Positions 46,717 through 55,153 are shown, numbered from the stretch's first letter. The stretch is DNA of 64,000 bases from Halobellus inordinatus (GCF_024464655.1 NZ_JANHAV010000007.1:62001-126000), one strand, 5' to 3'. Notes: generated from the sequence alone by a model not told the origin. Numbers and translations: made by a program.

Positions 46717-46826
46717 CCGAAGCGACCCAAAAAGCAATGCCTTTCGACACCAATGAGACACCGGTAACAGGTATGAGTTCACACACCACACGAACGACGG
46801 CGATCCACGGAGGGAGAGAGCGATGA
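46713..46826 (+). CDS. 37-residue microprotein between fixC and fixX
   Basis: This frame begins at the ATG that overlaps the fixC stop (ATGA) and ends with the TGA that overlaps the fixX start (ATGA). It is coupled at both ends and fills the 106 bp gap exactly. The protein (MTEATQKAMPFDTNETPVTG then a Ser/His/Thr-rich end) has no known motif. It could be a real microprotein or a leader for coupling. Confidence 0.4.
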   Translation: MTEATQKAMPFDTNETPVTGMSSHTTRTTAIHGGRER

Positions 46827-47113
46827 GCGTACAGGACAGCCTGGAGACGGTGAACTGGGACGTGAGCGAGGAGGCCCACATCACCGTCGACAACGAGCTG
46901 TGCGTCACCTGTGAGGACAAGCCCTGTCTCCACCTCTGCCCGGCGCAGTGTTTCGACTACCAAGAGGATCAGGAAGGCGGGATCTACTTCGCGTACGAGC
47001 CCTGCATCGAGTGCGGTGCGTGTATGGTGTTCTGTGCGAACGACCCCGAGAAGGGGGCCGTCTCCTGGTCAAAATCAGAGGGCGGCAAGGGCGTCGAGTT
47101 CGACTTCGGGTGA
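46823..47113 (+). CDS. fixX: FixX-like ferredoxin
   Basis: This 96-residue protein carries CVTCEDKPCLHLC and CIECGACMVFC with the flanking Cys-Pro pattern of a [4Fe-4S] ferredoxin. It shows the DYQEDQEGG and VSWSKSEGGKGVEFDFG ends of FixX. It partners FixC in ETF:quinone oxidoreduction and ends two bases before the SDR start. Confidence 0.87.
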   Translation: MSVQDSLETVNWDVSEEAHITVDNELCVTCEDKPCLHLCPAQCFDYQEDQEGGIYFAYEPCIECGACMVFCANDPEKGAVSWSKSEGGKGVEFDFG

Positions 47114-47115
47114 CG

Positions 47116-47907
47116 ATGCGCCTCGACAATCGAACCGCCGTCGTGACAGGCGGCGCGAGCGGGATCGGCGCGGCGACCTGCCGCGTGCTCGCCGAGCGCG
47201 GGGCCGACGTCGTCGTCGCCGACCTCGACGAAGAGCAGGGCGCAGAACTCGTGGACGAGATCGACCGCGAGCGCGACGGCGGCGCGTCGTTCGTCGAGAC
47301 GGACGTGAGCGACGAAGACGCCGTCGCCGGGATGGTCGACCACGCCGAGGCGGAGTTCGGACGCCTGGACGTCCTCGTCAACAACGCTGCCGTCGCTTCT
47401 CGCGAGGCTGACGGTCCGGTCACCGACCTCGCGGACGACGCCTACGACTTCCTCACCGGCGTCAATCTCCGGGGGTCGATGTACGCGTGCAAACACGCGA
47501 TTCCGGCGATGCAGGACACCGGCGACGGCCACGGCGTCGTCGTGAACAACGCCTCTATCGCGGCGCTCGTCGCCGAACCGGGAATGGACATCTACACCGC
47601 GACGAAAGGTGCGCTGGTGTCGCTCACGCGTTCGATCGCCATCGAGTACGCGCCCGAGATCCGGGCGAACACGGTCTGTCCGGGCGTCGTCGAGACGCCG
47701 ATGCTCGAAGCGGCGATGGACAGCGGAGCGGGCACAGAGGACGACGGCGACGTTCCGGACACGCTCGACCGGATGATCGAGGAGACGCCGCTCGGGATGG
47801 CCGATCCCGCGGACGTCGCGCACACGGTCGCCTTCCTGGCCTCGTCCGACGCGAAAGCCATCACAGGTGCGACGATCCCAGTCGACGGGGGGTACACCGC
47901 ACGATGA
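47116..47907 (+). CDS. Classical short-chain dehydrogenase
   Basis: This 263-residue SDR starts at ATG 47116. It has the standard VTGGASGIGAATC glycine motif, NNAAV, catalytic Ser in NNASIAAL, Tyr/Lys in MDIYTATKG, and the VDGGYTAR end. It lacks the GQGRSHA and long-insertion signature of the mycofactocin-coupled copies, so it uses free NAD(P). It sits inside the fixX-etfB operon and overlaps etfB by ATGA. Confidence 0.87.
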   Translation: MRLDNRTAVVTGGASGIGAATCRVLAERGADVVVADLDEEQGAELVDEIDRERDGGASFVETDVSDEDAVAGMVDHAEAEFGRLDVLVNNAAVASREADGPVTDLADDAYDFLTGVNLRGSMYACKHAIPAMQDTGDGHGVVVNNASIAALVAEPGMDIYTATKGALVSLTRSIAIEYAPEIRANTVCPGVVETPMLEAAMDSGAGTEDDGDVPDTLDRMIEETPLGMADPADVAHTVAFLASSDAKAITGATIPVDGGYTAR

Positions 47908-48767
47908 AGGCACTCGTCACTGCACGACCCGAACCGCACCGCGTCGTCGACGACGACGGCAACGCCGAACCGTACCGCTGGCAACTCAGCATCGACGACC
48001 GCGTGGCGCTGGAAGCCGCCCTCGACGTCGCAGACGACGTCGTCGCCGTGGGCATCGGCGGCGACCCGGCGCGCGCGAGCGTCCGATCCGCGCTCGAACG
48101 CGGTGCCAATCGTGGGATCCACGTCGCGTTCGACCCGATCGAAGAGATCGCCGGCGAGAAGTATGCGACGGCGCTCGCCCGCATTGCGGCTCGCGAGTCG
48201 CCGGACGCCGTCTTCGTCGGCGAAACGTCCTCGTTCGCCGGATCGGAGGTTGCATCGCTCGCGGCTGCCCGCATCGACTGGCCCTGCGCGACGCGGGCCA
48301 CGGCCCTCGGGGCCGAGAACATCGACGTCGACGGGGATATCGAGGCGGACGACGACGAACTCGTGGTCCAGCGAAAGCTCGCGATCGGCCGGCAGGAGGT
48401 CGTCGTCACCGCGCTTCCGACAGTGCTCGGCGTCGACGCGGGATTCACCGACCCCGATCGGGCGTCGCTGGACACCGTCATCGCCGGACGCCGCGCGGAG
48501 ATCGAAACGCGCGACCTCGAAGCCGTCGTGCCCGGCGAAACTCGGTTCTCGATGAGCATCGGCAACGCGACCGTCGAGAACGTCCGGCCGAACGAGCGCT
48601 GGGGTCGCGGGCGACCGCCTCGTCAGGGGACCGTCGAAGAACGCATCTATCGGATGCTCGGCCGCGGCAGCGGCGACACCAAGAGCGCCGGCGAGCGTAT
48701 CGACGCGCCCCCCGAGGAGGCTGCCGACCGCGTCGTCGCGTTCCTCAGGGAGAACGAGCTGCTCTGA
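47904..48767 (+). CDS. Electron transfer flavoprotein beta-type subunit
   Basis: This 287-residue EtfB-like protein starts at ATG 47904, which overlaps the SDR stop. Visible markers are DRVALEAALDVADDVVAVGIGGDPARASVRSALERGAN, DAVFVGETSSFAGSEVASLAA and RQEVVVTALPTVLGV. A C-terminal segment after 230 is extended and carries GRGRPPRQGTVEERIYRMLG. The partner EtfA lies upstream in the operon. Its end overlaps the end of mftF on the opposite strand by 23 bp. Confidence 0.8.
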   Translation: MKALVTARPEPHRVVDDDGNAEPYRWQLSIDDRVALEAALDVADDVVAVGIGGDPARASVRSALERGANRGIHVAFDPIEEIAGEKYATALARIAARESPDAVFVGETSSFAGSEVASLAAARIDWPCATRATALGAENIDVDGDIEADDDELVVQRKLAIGRQEVVVTALPTVLGVDAGFTDPDRASLDTVIAGRRAEIETRDLEAVVPGETRFSMSIGNATVENVRPNERWGRGRPPRQGTVEERIYRMLGRGSGDTKSAGERIDAPPEEAADRVVAFLRENELL

Positions 48768-50478
48768 GGCGTCTGAGCGCCTTCACACCGATTCCCGAGA
48801 GCCTGAACCGGGCTGTCGGGCGGAGGTGCGAAAGCGTTCGGTGTTCGACCGCCCCCCTGTACACGCCGCGCTGGTAGCCGAGGTGATCCGCGAGATAGTA
48901 CGTGCTGTAGGCGAGAACCGACGTCTCAGGATTCGAGACGCGGTACTCGACTCCCAGCGGGAGCGTCATCGCGACGGCGACAGCACACAGGAGGATCGCC
49001 CCACCCACTTCGGCGCCATTGATCACGCCGGTCGCTCCGGCGAACACACCGACTCCGCCGAGTGTCACCAGCGGTCCGGTGTAGTACCGCGTGAGTTCGC
49101 GGGCGAGCGCGTACGCCGACGAGAGACGTCCCCGTGCCCAACTCTCGACGACGTCACCTGGCGTGATTGCCGGCGAGAGCCGTCGGAACTGTCGCCACCG
49201 GGCAGCACCGCCAGCGATTGCGCCCACGCCAGCGAGCGCGATACCGACTCCGACCACGGCTGCCGTGAGCCAGTCCGGAAGCGGAGCCGCGACCGTCGCT
49301 GCCATTCCGGCACTCGCGAGCACGACGACGGTGAGGCCGATTGCCGAGATCTCGACGCTGTCCATCCCCTCGCGTCCCCGCTCACGCGCGAGGAGCGCTT
49401 CCGACGCACCGTACGCCGTCCGCCGTCGGGCGAACGACCGGACTCCGGTTCGATACACGTGCTCGACGACGCCGTCGGGCGTGTAGACGACGTCGAACCC
49501 CGCTTCCAGCGCGCCCCAACACACGGCGACGTCCTCGGCGACGTTTCGTTCGGGGAAAGGCACCGCCTCGAAGACCGCCCGCCGCCCGACGAGGTTCGCC
49601 GTCGCGAGGTACGGCGTCTCGCCCCCGGGATCGACGCGGGAGGCCCGCGGCCCCATATCGAGCGAGGAGTTGTGCCCCTCGTAGACGCTCGCGGGGCCGT
49701 CCCCTGCGGGACGAATCCGCCCGCCGACGAGGTCGTGCGCGGCAAGATGCGGCACGAGATCGGCGAGCCACGACGGCCGCGGTCGGCAGTCGGCGTCGGT
49801 GAACGCGACGACCCCGTAGGCGGTGACCTCGACGCCGCGATTTCGGGAAGCACCGATACCCAGCGGCTCGTCCGCCGTTCCGACGGAGACCACTCGGATA
49901 CGCCGCTCGTCGGCGAGTCGATGGTTCACAGCAGCGTCCGGAGTGCCGTCGGTCGATCCGTCGTCGACGACGACGACCTCGTAGGTCGGATACGCCAGCT
50001 CTGCGAGCGCGTTCAGACACGCCCGCAGGTGTTCGCGATCGTTTCGGACCGTGACGACGACCGATACCGGCGGCGTGTGAGTGGGGTCCCGCGCGGGTCG
50101 CCACTCCAGGAATCCGCGCTGGTGAAGCCGCTCACACAGGGTTCGAATCGACGACGGACGCGTCCCGGTTTCCTGGGCGATTGCCTCAGGTGCGCGGAAC
50201 GCGCTCTCGCGACCTAGCGCGTCGACGACGTGGACCGCGGCGTCGTTGAGTCGCGTCGCCGTGAGCGGACGCTTCGAGACGAGGATGTCGTCGACGAGGC
50301 CGACACCGTCCCGCAGTCGATACTCCCCGCTCGGGTCGGGTGCGCTTTGATCGGTACGCTCTGGCGCCGGTGTCGTGTCGTCGCCGATGGGATCGGGTTC
50401 GTTCGCCCCGTTCCGTCTCCGCGGCGAATTGCGGGTGACTTCGGCGCCTGCGTCGGACGAGGAGTGGGACGGTTCCAT
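48745..50478 (-). CDS. mftF: MftF-like family 2 glycosyltransferase
   Basis: This 577-residue protein begins with an acidic leader, then a PqqD-like winged helix (about 55-125: YRLRDGVGLV to LHQRGFLEW). A GT-A glycosyltransferase domain follows (VSVVVTVRNDREHL near 137, VVVDDGSTDG, FTDADCRP DxD-type motif), then four transmembrane helices in the last third. In mycofactocin biosynthesis MftF builds oligoglucose chains on the cofactor. It is last in the minus-strand order mftA-mftB-mftC-mftF, 8 bp after mftC. Confidence 0.82.
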   Translation of the reverse strand: MEPSHSSSDAGAEVTRNSPRRRNGANEPDPIGDDTTPAPERTDQSAPDPSGEYRLRDGVGLVDDILVSKRPLTATRLNDAAVHVVDALGRESAFRAPEAIAQETGTRPSSIRTLCERLHQRGFLEWRPARDPTHTPPVSVVVTVRNDREHLRACLNALAELAYPTYEVVVVDDGSTDGTPDAAVNHRLADERRIRVVSVGTADEPLGIGASRNRGVEVTAYGVVAFTDADCRPRPSWLADLVPHLAAHDLVGGRIRPAGDGPASVYEGHNSSLDMGPRASRVDPGGETPYLATANLVGRRAVFEAVPFPERNVAEDVAVCWGALEAGFDVVYTPDGVVEHVYRTGVRSFARRRTAYGASEALLARERGREGMDSVEISAIGLTVVVLASAGMAATVAAPLPDWLTAAVVGVGIALAGVGAIAGGAARWRQFRRLSPAITPGDVVESWARGRLSSAYALARELTRYYTGPLVTLGGVGVFAGATGVINGAEVGGAILLCAVAVAMTLPLGVEYRVSNPETSVLAYSTYYLADHLGYQRGVYRGAVEHRTLSHLRPTARFRLSGIGVKALRRLRAARSP

Positions 50479-50486
50479 CGCTCGGG

Positions 50487-51446
50487 TCAGTCACCGGAGA
50501 GGATCGCCCGCAGTTGTGGATCCTCGCCGTTCGGGTCCGAACTGCCCATCGCGACCGCGGGACATCCCTCGTGGTCGTCGATCCGGCTCCGGAGGTTCGC
50601 GATCTCGCTCCACGCCGTCTCGAAACCGTCCTCGATCACGTTCCCGGATGCGAGGTGGTCCCATTGGGTGAACGCACACGGGTAGACGTCGCCCGCGGGG
50701 TCGACCAGACACGTCATCGAGCCCGCACCGCACTGTTTGAGCGTGTCGTTTCTGACCTCGCCGAGCGCGTTCAGATAGAAGAACGAATCGCCGGTCCGGA
50801 CGTCCTGGTGGTCTTCGAGCCACTCGTGGAGGAACCGGATCTGCTCGGCTTCGAGGCGGAACTCGTCCCAGGCGTCCTCGCCGCGGCCGCTCGGACGGAA
50901 GCGGTTCAGACGCAGGCCCGCGCCGTGTGCGTCGGCGAACTCGTATATCTCGGGGAGGTCGGCGACGTTCTGCCGGGTGACCACCGTGTTGACGGTGGTA
51001 CCGATGTCGCGGTCCTCCAACCGTTCGAGCGCGTCGACGACCTGATCGTAGACGCCCTCTCCGCGGATGGCGTCGTTTTCGGCGCGCAGGCCGTCCATAC
51101 TCACTTGGAGGAACAGCGGATCCATCGCCTCCAGGCGGTCGAGCGTCGTCTCGTCCAACTGGGTCCCGTTCGTGCTCACGCACGTCGAGATGTCCCGCGC
51201 CGTGAGTGCTTCGAGGAGTTCCAGCATATCGGGACGGACGAACGGCTCGCCGCCGCCGATGTTCACCTGGAAGACGTCCATCTCGTCGAGTTCGGCGATG
51301 AACGATTTGGCCTCCGCGGTGGTGAGTTCGTTCGGCATCTGATGACCGGGGCCGCTCCCCGACAGACAGTGATCGCAGTGGAGGTTACAGCCCAGCGTGA
51401 CCTCCCACGTGATCGTGACCGGAGCCGATAGGGGCTCACTCGCCAT
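50487..51446 (-). CDS. mftC: MftC-like radical SAM maturase
   Basis: This 319-residue radical SAM enzyme has the CNLHCDHC cluster motif (Cys 20, 24, 27), GGGEPFVRPD near residue 63 and STNGTQL near 94. The C-terminal SPASM-like region has only Cys 239, 246, 257 and 295 (ending EGCPAVAMGS...GEDPQL). MftC normally decarboxylates and cyclises the C-terminal Val-Tyr of MftA and carries three Fe-S clusters; here some auxiliary-cluster cysteines seem missing. It overlaps mftB by 11 bp. Confidence 0.85.
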   Translation of the reverse strand: MASEPLSAPVTITWEVTLGCNLHCDHCLSGSGPGHQMPNELTTAEAKSFIAELDEMDVFQVNIGGGEPFVRPDMLELLEALTARDISTCVSTNGTQLDETTLDRLEAMDPLFLQVSMDGLRAENDAIRGEGVYDQVVDALERLEDRDIGTTVNTVVTRQNVADLPEIYEFADAHGAGLRLNRFRPSGRGEDAWDEFRLEAEQIRFLHEWLEDHQDVRTGDSFFYLNALGEVRNDTLKQCGAGSMTCLVDPAGDVYPCAFTQWDHLASGNVIEDGFETAWSEIANLRSRIDDHEGCPAVAMGSSDPNGEDPQLRAILSGD

Positions 51447-51678
51447 CGCTGAGCACCCCCCGCTGTAGGAGTGTCTCGACGACGTCCGGCGAGAACTCCG
51501 CTTCGACGGCTTCGCGCGACCGCTCGCCGTCGACGAATTCGAGCATGTCGATGACGGTGTCGCTGACGGCGTACATCGAGGCGTCCTCGTACCCGTAGTT
51601 CTCGTGGTCGTACACGAGCCCGCCGTCGGCCTCCCGCCGGAATTTGATGTGTGCGGGCTTTGAGACGGTCGTCGGCAT
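51436..51678 (-). CDS. mftB: MftB-like peptide-recognition (RRE/PqqD) protein
   Basis: This 80-residue protein starts at ATG 51678, one base after the end of mftA. HIKFRREADGGLVYDHENYG is the first beta hairpin, and DTVIDMLEFVDGERSREAVE followed by DVVETLLQRGVLSDGE are the helices of a PqqD-type RiPP recognition element. It would bind the MftA leader and hand it to MftC, with whose gene it overlaps. Confidence 0.85.
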   Translation of the reverse strand: MPTTVSKPAHIKFRREADGGLVYDHENYGYEDASMYAVSDTVIDMLEFVDGERSREAVEAEFSPDVVETLLQRGVLSDGE

Positions 51679-51679
51679 C

Positions 51680-51838
51680 TCAGTACACGCCACAGATGCC
51701 GTCGATCTTGAGCTCCTCCTCGAAGAGGTCTTCCTCGATCGTTGGCTCGTCTGTCTCCGAGTCCGCGTCGGCGTCGACATCCGTCGCGACCTCGGTGGCC
51801 GTCTCCTCAGTTTCCGCATCCGCGGCTGTCTGTGACAT
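51680..51838 (-). CDS. mftA: MftA, mycofactocin precursor peptide
   Basis: This 52-residue peptide starts at ATG 51838. The leader is strongly acidic (VATDVDADADSETDEP), followed by IEEDLFEEELK and the C-terminal core IDGICGVY. The Val-Tyr terminal pair that MftC decarboxylates and cross-links is present. The bacterial core reads IDGMCGVY, so Met is replaced by Ile here. The order mftA-mftB-mftC matches bacterial clusters. Longer in-frame starts upstream exist but add an unlikely cysteine-rich leader. Confidence 0.9.
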   Translation of the reverse strand: MSQTAADAETEETATEVATDVDADADSETDEPTIEEDLFEEELKIDGICGVY

Positions 51839-51987
51839 ACGATAGCAACAAACCCGTCTGTCTACAAATACGTTTGGGAGGATTGACAAAACGTCCGTGA
51901 ACCAGGAGACGGCACGGTGGGCGATGTCGCTCTTTGTCACTTGTAAATCGGTGTATACTTTTCTAACGTACGTGCGAACTCGGCGGT

Positions 51988-52476
51988 ATGGACCCAGTTC
52001 GCAGTAGCCTCGGTGGCGGAATCGCAGCCACCATCGTCCTCTTGGCGCTTCTGCTTGTGTTCGATATGCTCCTCGCTGGCACGGACCTGTTCGTGTTCGC
52101 CACCTTCACCAGCCTGTGTGCCGTCGGTGGTCCGCCGTACTGTCGACCGCAAACGCTGACAGCGACCATCCTGACGCTCACGTGGTTCGTGCTGCTCTTC
52201 GCCGTGGCGTGGCCGCTCCTGTTCGGCGGCTTCACGTGGGGGCTCCCCGGCGAATCGGGCCTCACGCACGGCGTGATCTACGGCTTGATCCTCTGGTCGG
52301 GCTACCTCGTCATCGTGCTCTTCGCGGTCGGCTTCGGTGGGGAGTCGCTGCGGGCGAACCTCCCGTTTCTCGGCATCACGCTCCTCTCGTACGTCGTGTA
52401 TGGGCTCGTCTTGGGTGGTGGCTACGATTATCTCGCTCACCACCGGACCTTCTTGAGCGAGGAATCGACCGCTTAA
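51988..52476 (+). CDS. Multi-pass membrane protein of unknown function
   Basis: This 162-residue protein has four hydrophobic helices (about 10-30, 55-77, 95-118, 125-147) and no recognisable enzyme motif. It is divergent from mftA with a shared 149 bp promoter region that includes a TATA-like GTATACTTTTC before its start. Its position next to the precursor gene is the only hint of a mycofactocin link. Confidence 0.65.
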   Translation: MDPVRSSLGGGIAATIVLLALLLVFDMLLAGTDLFVFATFTSLCAVGGPPYCRPQTLTATILTLTWFVLLFAVAWPLLFGGFTWGLPGESGLTHGVIYGLILWSGYLVIVLFAVGFGGESLRANLPFLGITLLSYVVYGLVLGGGYDYLAHHRTFLSEESTA

Positions 52477-52507
52477 CCGACGTATGTGACTGCTACTGGA
52501 ACTACGA

Positions 52508-53266
52508 ATGGACACGCTCAGCGCTATCGTCGTCGCGACCGTCAGTATCAGTTTCACCGCCTGGATCGGCGTTCTCACGCTGTTCCTCCGCGACGAACTG
52601 GTGGATCAGGTGTTGCTCGGCCTGGTCGCGCTCGCCGCGGGCAGTCTCATCGGTGGCGCGTTCCTCCACTTGCTTCCGCGTGCGATCGCCGAGTCGGGAT
52701 CGGCGGATACGCTCCCTCTGTTTCTATTTCTTATCGGCGGCTTCTGTCTGTTCTACGTACTCGAACAGTTTCTTCACTGGCATCACCACCACGCGGCGAC
52801 GCACGAGCACGAACCCGTCTCGTATCTGGTCTTGGTCTCCGATACGCTTCACAACTTCATCGACGGCCTCGTGATCGCCGGGGCGTTCCTCCTCGGCACG
52901 CCGCTCGGAATCGTCACGACACTGGCGATCGCGCTCCACGAGATCCCACAGGAGATCGGAGATTTCGGCGTGCTCGTGTACGGTGGCTTCGGGCGGCGGC
53001 GCGCGCTCGTTCTCAACTATCTCACGCAGGCGACCGTGATCCTCGGCGGCGTCGTCGGCTTCTTTCTCGGGGACGTCGTCACCGGATTACCGTCGGTACT
53101 GCTATCGTTCGCGGCGGGGAACTTCATCTACATCGCGAGTTCTGACCTGATCCCCGAAATCAAACAGGAAACTGGAGTTCGCCGCTCGATACTTTACTTC
53201 CTCGTCTTTCTCGGCGGCATCGTCCTGATGCTCGGTGTCCGCTTGCTCGACGGCGTCCTCCGGTAA
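52508..53266 (+). CDS. ZIP-family metal transporter
   Basis: This 252-residue protein has about eight transmembrane helices. The ZIP signatures HNFIDG (helix 4) and HEIPQE (helix 5) form the metal site, and a His-rich cytoplasmic loop HWHHHHAATHEHE precedes helix 4. ZIP proteins import Zn, Fe or Mn. It starts 31 bp after the preceding membrane protein, likely in one operon. Confidence 0.88.
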   Translation: MDTLSAIVVATVSISFTAWIGVLTLFLRDELVDQVLLGLVALAAGSLIGGAFLHLLPRAIAESGSADTLPLFLFLIGGFCLFYVLEQFLHWHHHHAATHEHEPVSYLVLVSDTLHNFIDGLVIAGAFLLGTPLGIVTTLAIALHEIPQEIGDFGVLVYGGFGRRRALVLNYLTQATVILGGVVGFFLGDVVTGLPSVLLSFAAGNFIYIASSDLIPEIKQETGVRRSILYFLVFLGGIVLMLGVRLLDGVLR

Positions 53267-53388
53267 TATACAGTCGACGGGATGACGGCGCACAACCGTG
53301 ACGATCCCGATCTCCTCACAGAGTGCCCGCTGTCGCGATGCGGTGAGAAGCCTGCCACTCAAGTACCCTGAGTACGAAGCAGTCTCCA

Positions 53389-53628
53389 ATGCCAATCGTT
53401 GAAGTGACGCTCCCCGACGAACTGCTGAGCGAGTTCGAGCAACTGGTCGACGAAGAGTTCGTAACCGAAGAACAGGCCGTCGAGGAACTGCTCAGTATGG
53501 GCATCGACGCCTACAACGTCGACGTCGTCGACGAGGGCGAGCCCGGTGACGACTTTATGGAAGGCGCAGAGAACAACCTCTTCGACACCGCGTCGGACCC
53601 CGGCGGGCTCGACGACGACACGCTGTAG
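53389..53628 (+). CDS. Small ribbon-helix-helix-like acidic protein
   Basis: This 79-residue protein begins MPIVEVTLPDELLSEFEQLVDEEFVTEEQAVEELL, which has the beta-strand plus two-helix pattern of CopG/RHH DNA-binding proteins, followed by an acidic tail. Haloarchaea have many such small proteins of unknown targets. It lies convergent to the MATE gene. Confidence 0.65.
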   Translation: MPIVEVTLPDELLSEFEQLVDEEFVTEEQAVEELLSMGIDAYNVDVVDEGEPGDDFMEGAENNLFDTASDPGGLDDDTL

Positions 53629-53686
53629 GTCGCGACTTCGTTTCTGCTGCACGTCTGCTTATTTTCGCCCTGTCAGTGTCCGCTCT

Positions 53687-55153
53687 TCAATCGTCGGCCG
53701 GCGTCGGCCGACGAACCGACCCCGTTCGCCACGTGTCGCGGCGGTACCACGCGTAGGCGATGAGGGCTCCGGCGACGTTGGAGATGGGAAACGCCAGCCA
53801 GATTCCCGTCGATCCGAGGTTGAGCGAGGCGACGTAGGCGACCGGGATTCGAATGAAGCCTAGCATAATCACCGAGATCGCGGCCGCGATCAGCGTCTTC
53901 CCCGCACCGCGGAAACTCCCCGTGTAAGCCCGCATTACGCCGATGAATCCGAAGGAGGGAGCCACGAATCGGAGGAAGTCAACGCCGACGCGAACGACCT
54001 CCGGATCGTTCGTGAAGACGGCGATGATCGGCCGCGGCACGAGCAGGGCGACGACGCCCGCGCCCGACAGGATCACGAGCATCCACTTCGCGGCGAAGTC
54101 GGCCGCTGCGCCGGCGCGCTCGGGCTTTTCCGCACCGATATTCTGGCCAGTCATCGTCTCGACCCCGCGGGCGACAGCGATTGCGGGGAGGAAGATGACC
54201 GAGAATATGCGCACGCCGATACCGTAGGCGGCGACCACAGTCGTCGGGAACATCCCCACTACGAGGAGCAGCAAGTTCACCGAGAGCGCCCGGCCAGTTC
54301 CCTCGATGGACGCCGGCACGCCGATGTCGAGTAGCCGTCGCAGGTACTCGACGTCCGGCCGCATCTGACTCGGTCGGATTCGGACCCCGCGGACCCCTTC
54401 GATCATCACCGCGATGCCGACGACGAACGCCAGCGCGCGTGAGAACACCGTCGCGATCGCTGCGCCAGTGATCCCAGAGCCCGTGTATCCGGTCGTCGCG
54501 AACAGCGAGGCTTCCAGCCCGCGGAGGCCCAGCATTCCGAACAGCGGATTTCCGTCGAATCCGAAGATGAGGATCGGATCGAGCGCGATGTTCAGCACGA
54601 CGGACCCGAACATCACGAGCATCGGCGTGACGGTGTCGCCGTAGCCGCGCATCAGCGCGATAAAGACGAAGAAGCCGAACATAAACGGCAGCCCGGCTGC
54701 GATCACCTGCATATAGCCTGTCGCGAGCGGGTGGACCGCCGGCGAGGCACCGAGGAAGCGGATGAACGGGCCGACTGCGACGTAGCCCAGCGCCCCCAGC
54801 AGTATCGACCCGAGTATCGAGAAGATGACCGTCTGGGATGCGGCGTACCCCGCTTCGGACTCCTCGTCGGCGCCGATGTGTTGTGCGACGAGGACGCTCC
54901 CGGCCACGGACAGGCCCATCCCGAGTGAGATGAGCAAGAACACCATCGGAAACGCGAAACTGATCGCCGCCAGCGCTTCCGTGCTGTACTGGCCGACCCA
55001 GAAGGTGTCTGCGAGGTTGTAGGCCGTCTGCAGGAGGTTCGTGATGACGATCGGAAGCGATAGGAAGAACAGCGGGCGACCGATGCCGCCGCTCGTCAGG
55101 TTTAGCTCGTCGGGACCCTTGAAGAGCGAACCCAGTCGCTCACCGAGGCTCAT
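53687..55153 (-). CDS. MATE-family efflux transporter
   Basis: This 488-residue protein has twelve hydrophobic helices in two related halves, with the MATE-type N-terminal PLFFLSLPIVITNLLQTAYNLADTFWVGQ and the conserved AISFAFPM. MATE proteins export cationic drugs or small products with Na+ or H+. It is in an operon with the TetR gene (start overlaps the TetR stop) and so is likely induced by the TetR ligand. Confidence 0.88.
   Translation of the reverse strand: MSLGERLGSLFKGPDELNLTSGGIGRPLFFLSLPIVITNLLQTAYNLADTFWVGQYSTEALAAISFAFPMVFLLISLGMGLSVAGSVLVAQHIGADEESEAGYAASQTVIFSILGSILLGALGYVAVGPFIRFLGASPAVHPLATGYMQVIAAGLPFMFGFFVFIALMRGYGDTVTPMLVMFGSVVLNIALDPILIFGFDGNPLFGMLGLRGLEASLFATTGYTGSGITGAAIATVFSRALAFVVGIAVMIEGVRGVRIRPSQMRPDVEYLRRLLDIGVPASIEGTGRALSVNLLLLVVGMFPTTVVAAYGIGVRIFSVIFLPAIAVARGVETMTGQNIGAEKPERAGAAADFAAKWMLVILSGAGVVALLVPRPIIAVFTNDPEVVRVGVDFLRFVAPSFGFIGVMRAYTGSFRGAGKTLIAAAISVIMLGFIRIPVAYVASLNLGSTGIWLAFPISNVAGALIAYAWYRRDTWRTGSVRRPTPADD

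Noticed and set aside
47116-47907. SDR in the ETF operon as a further mycofactocin-coupled copy
   Set aside because: It has the classical VTGGASGIGAATC motif and lacks the long insertion and GQGRSHA-like signature.
50487-51446. Frameshift in mftC explaining the missing cysteines
   Set aside because: The alternative minus-strand frame over the same stretch contains no matching SPASM cysteines and is Arg-rich, so no simple frameshift restores them. A deletion or true divergence is more likely.
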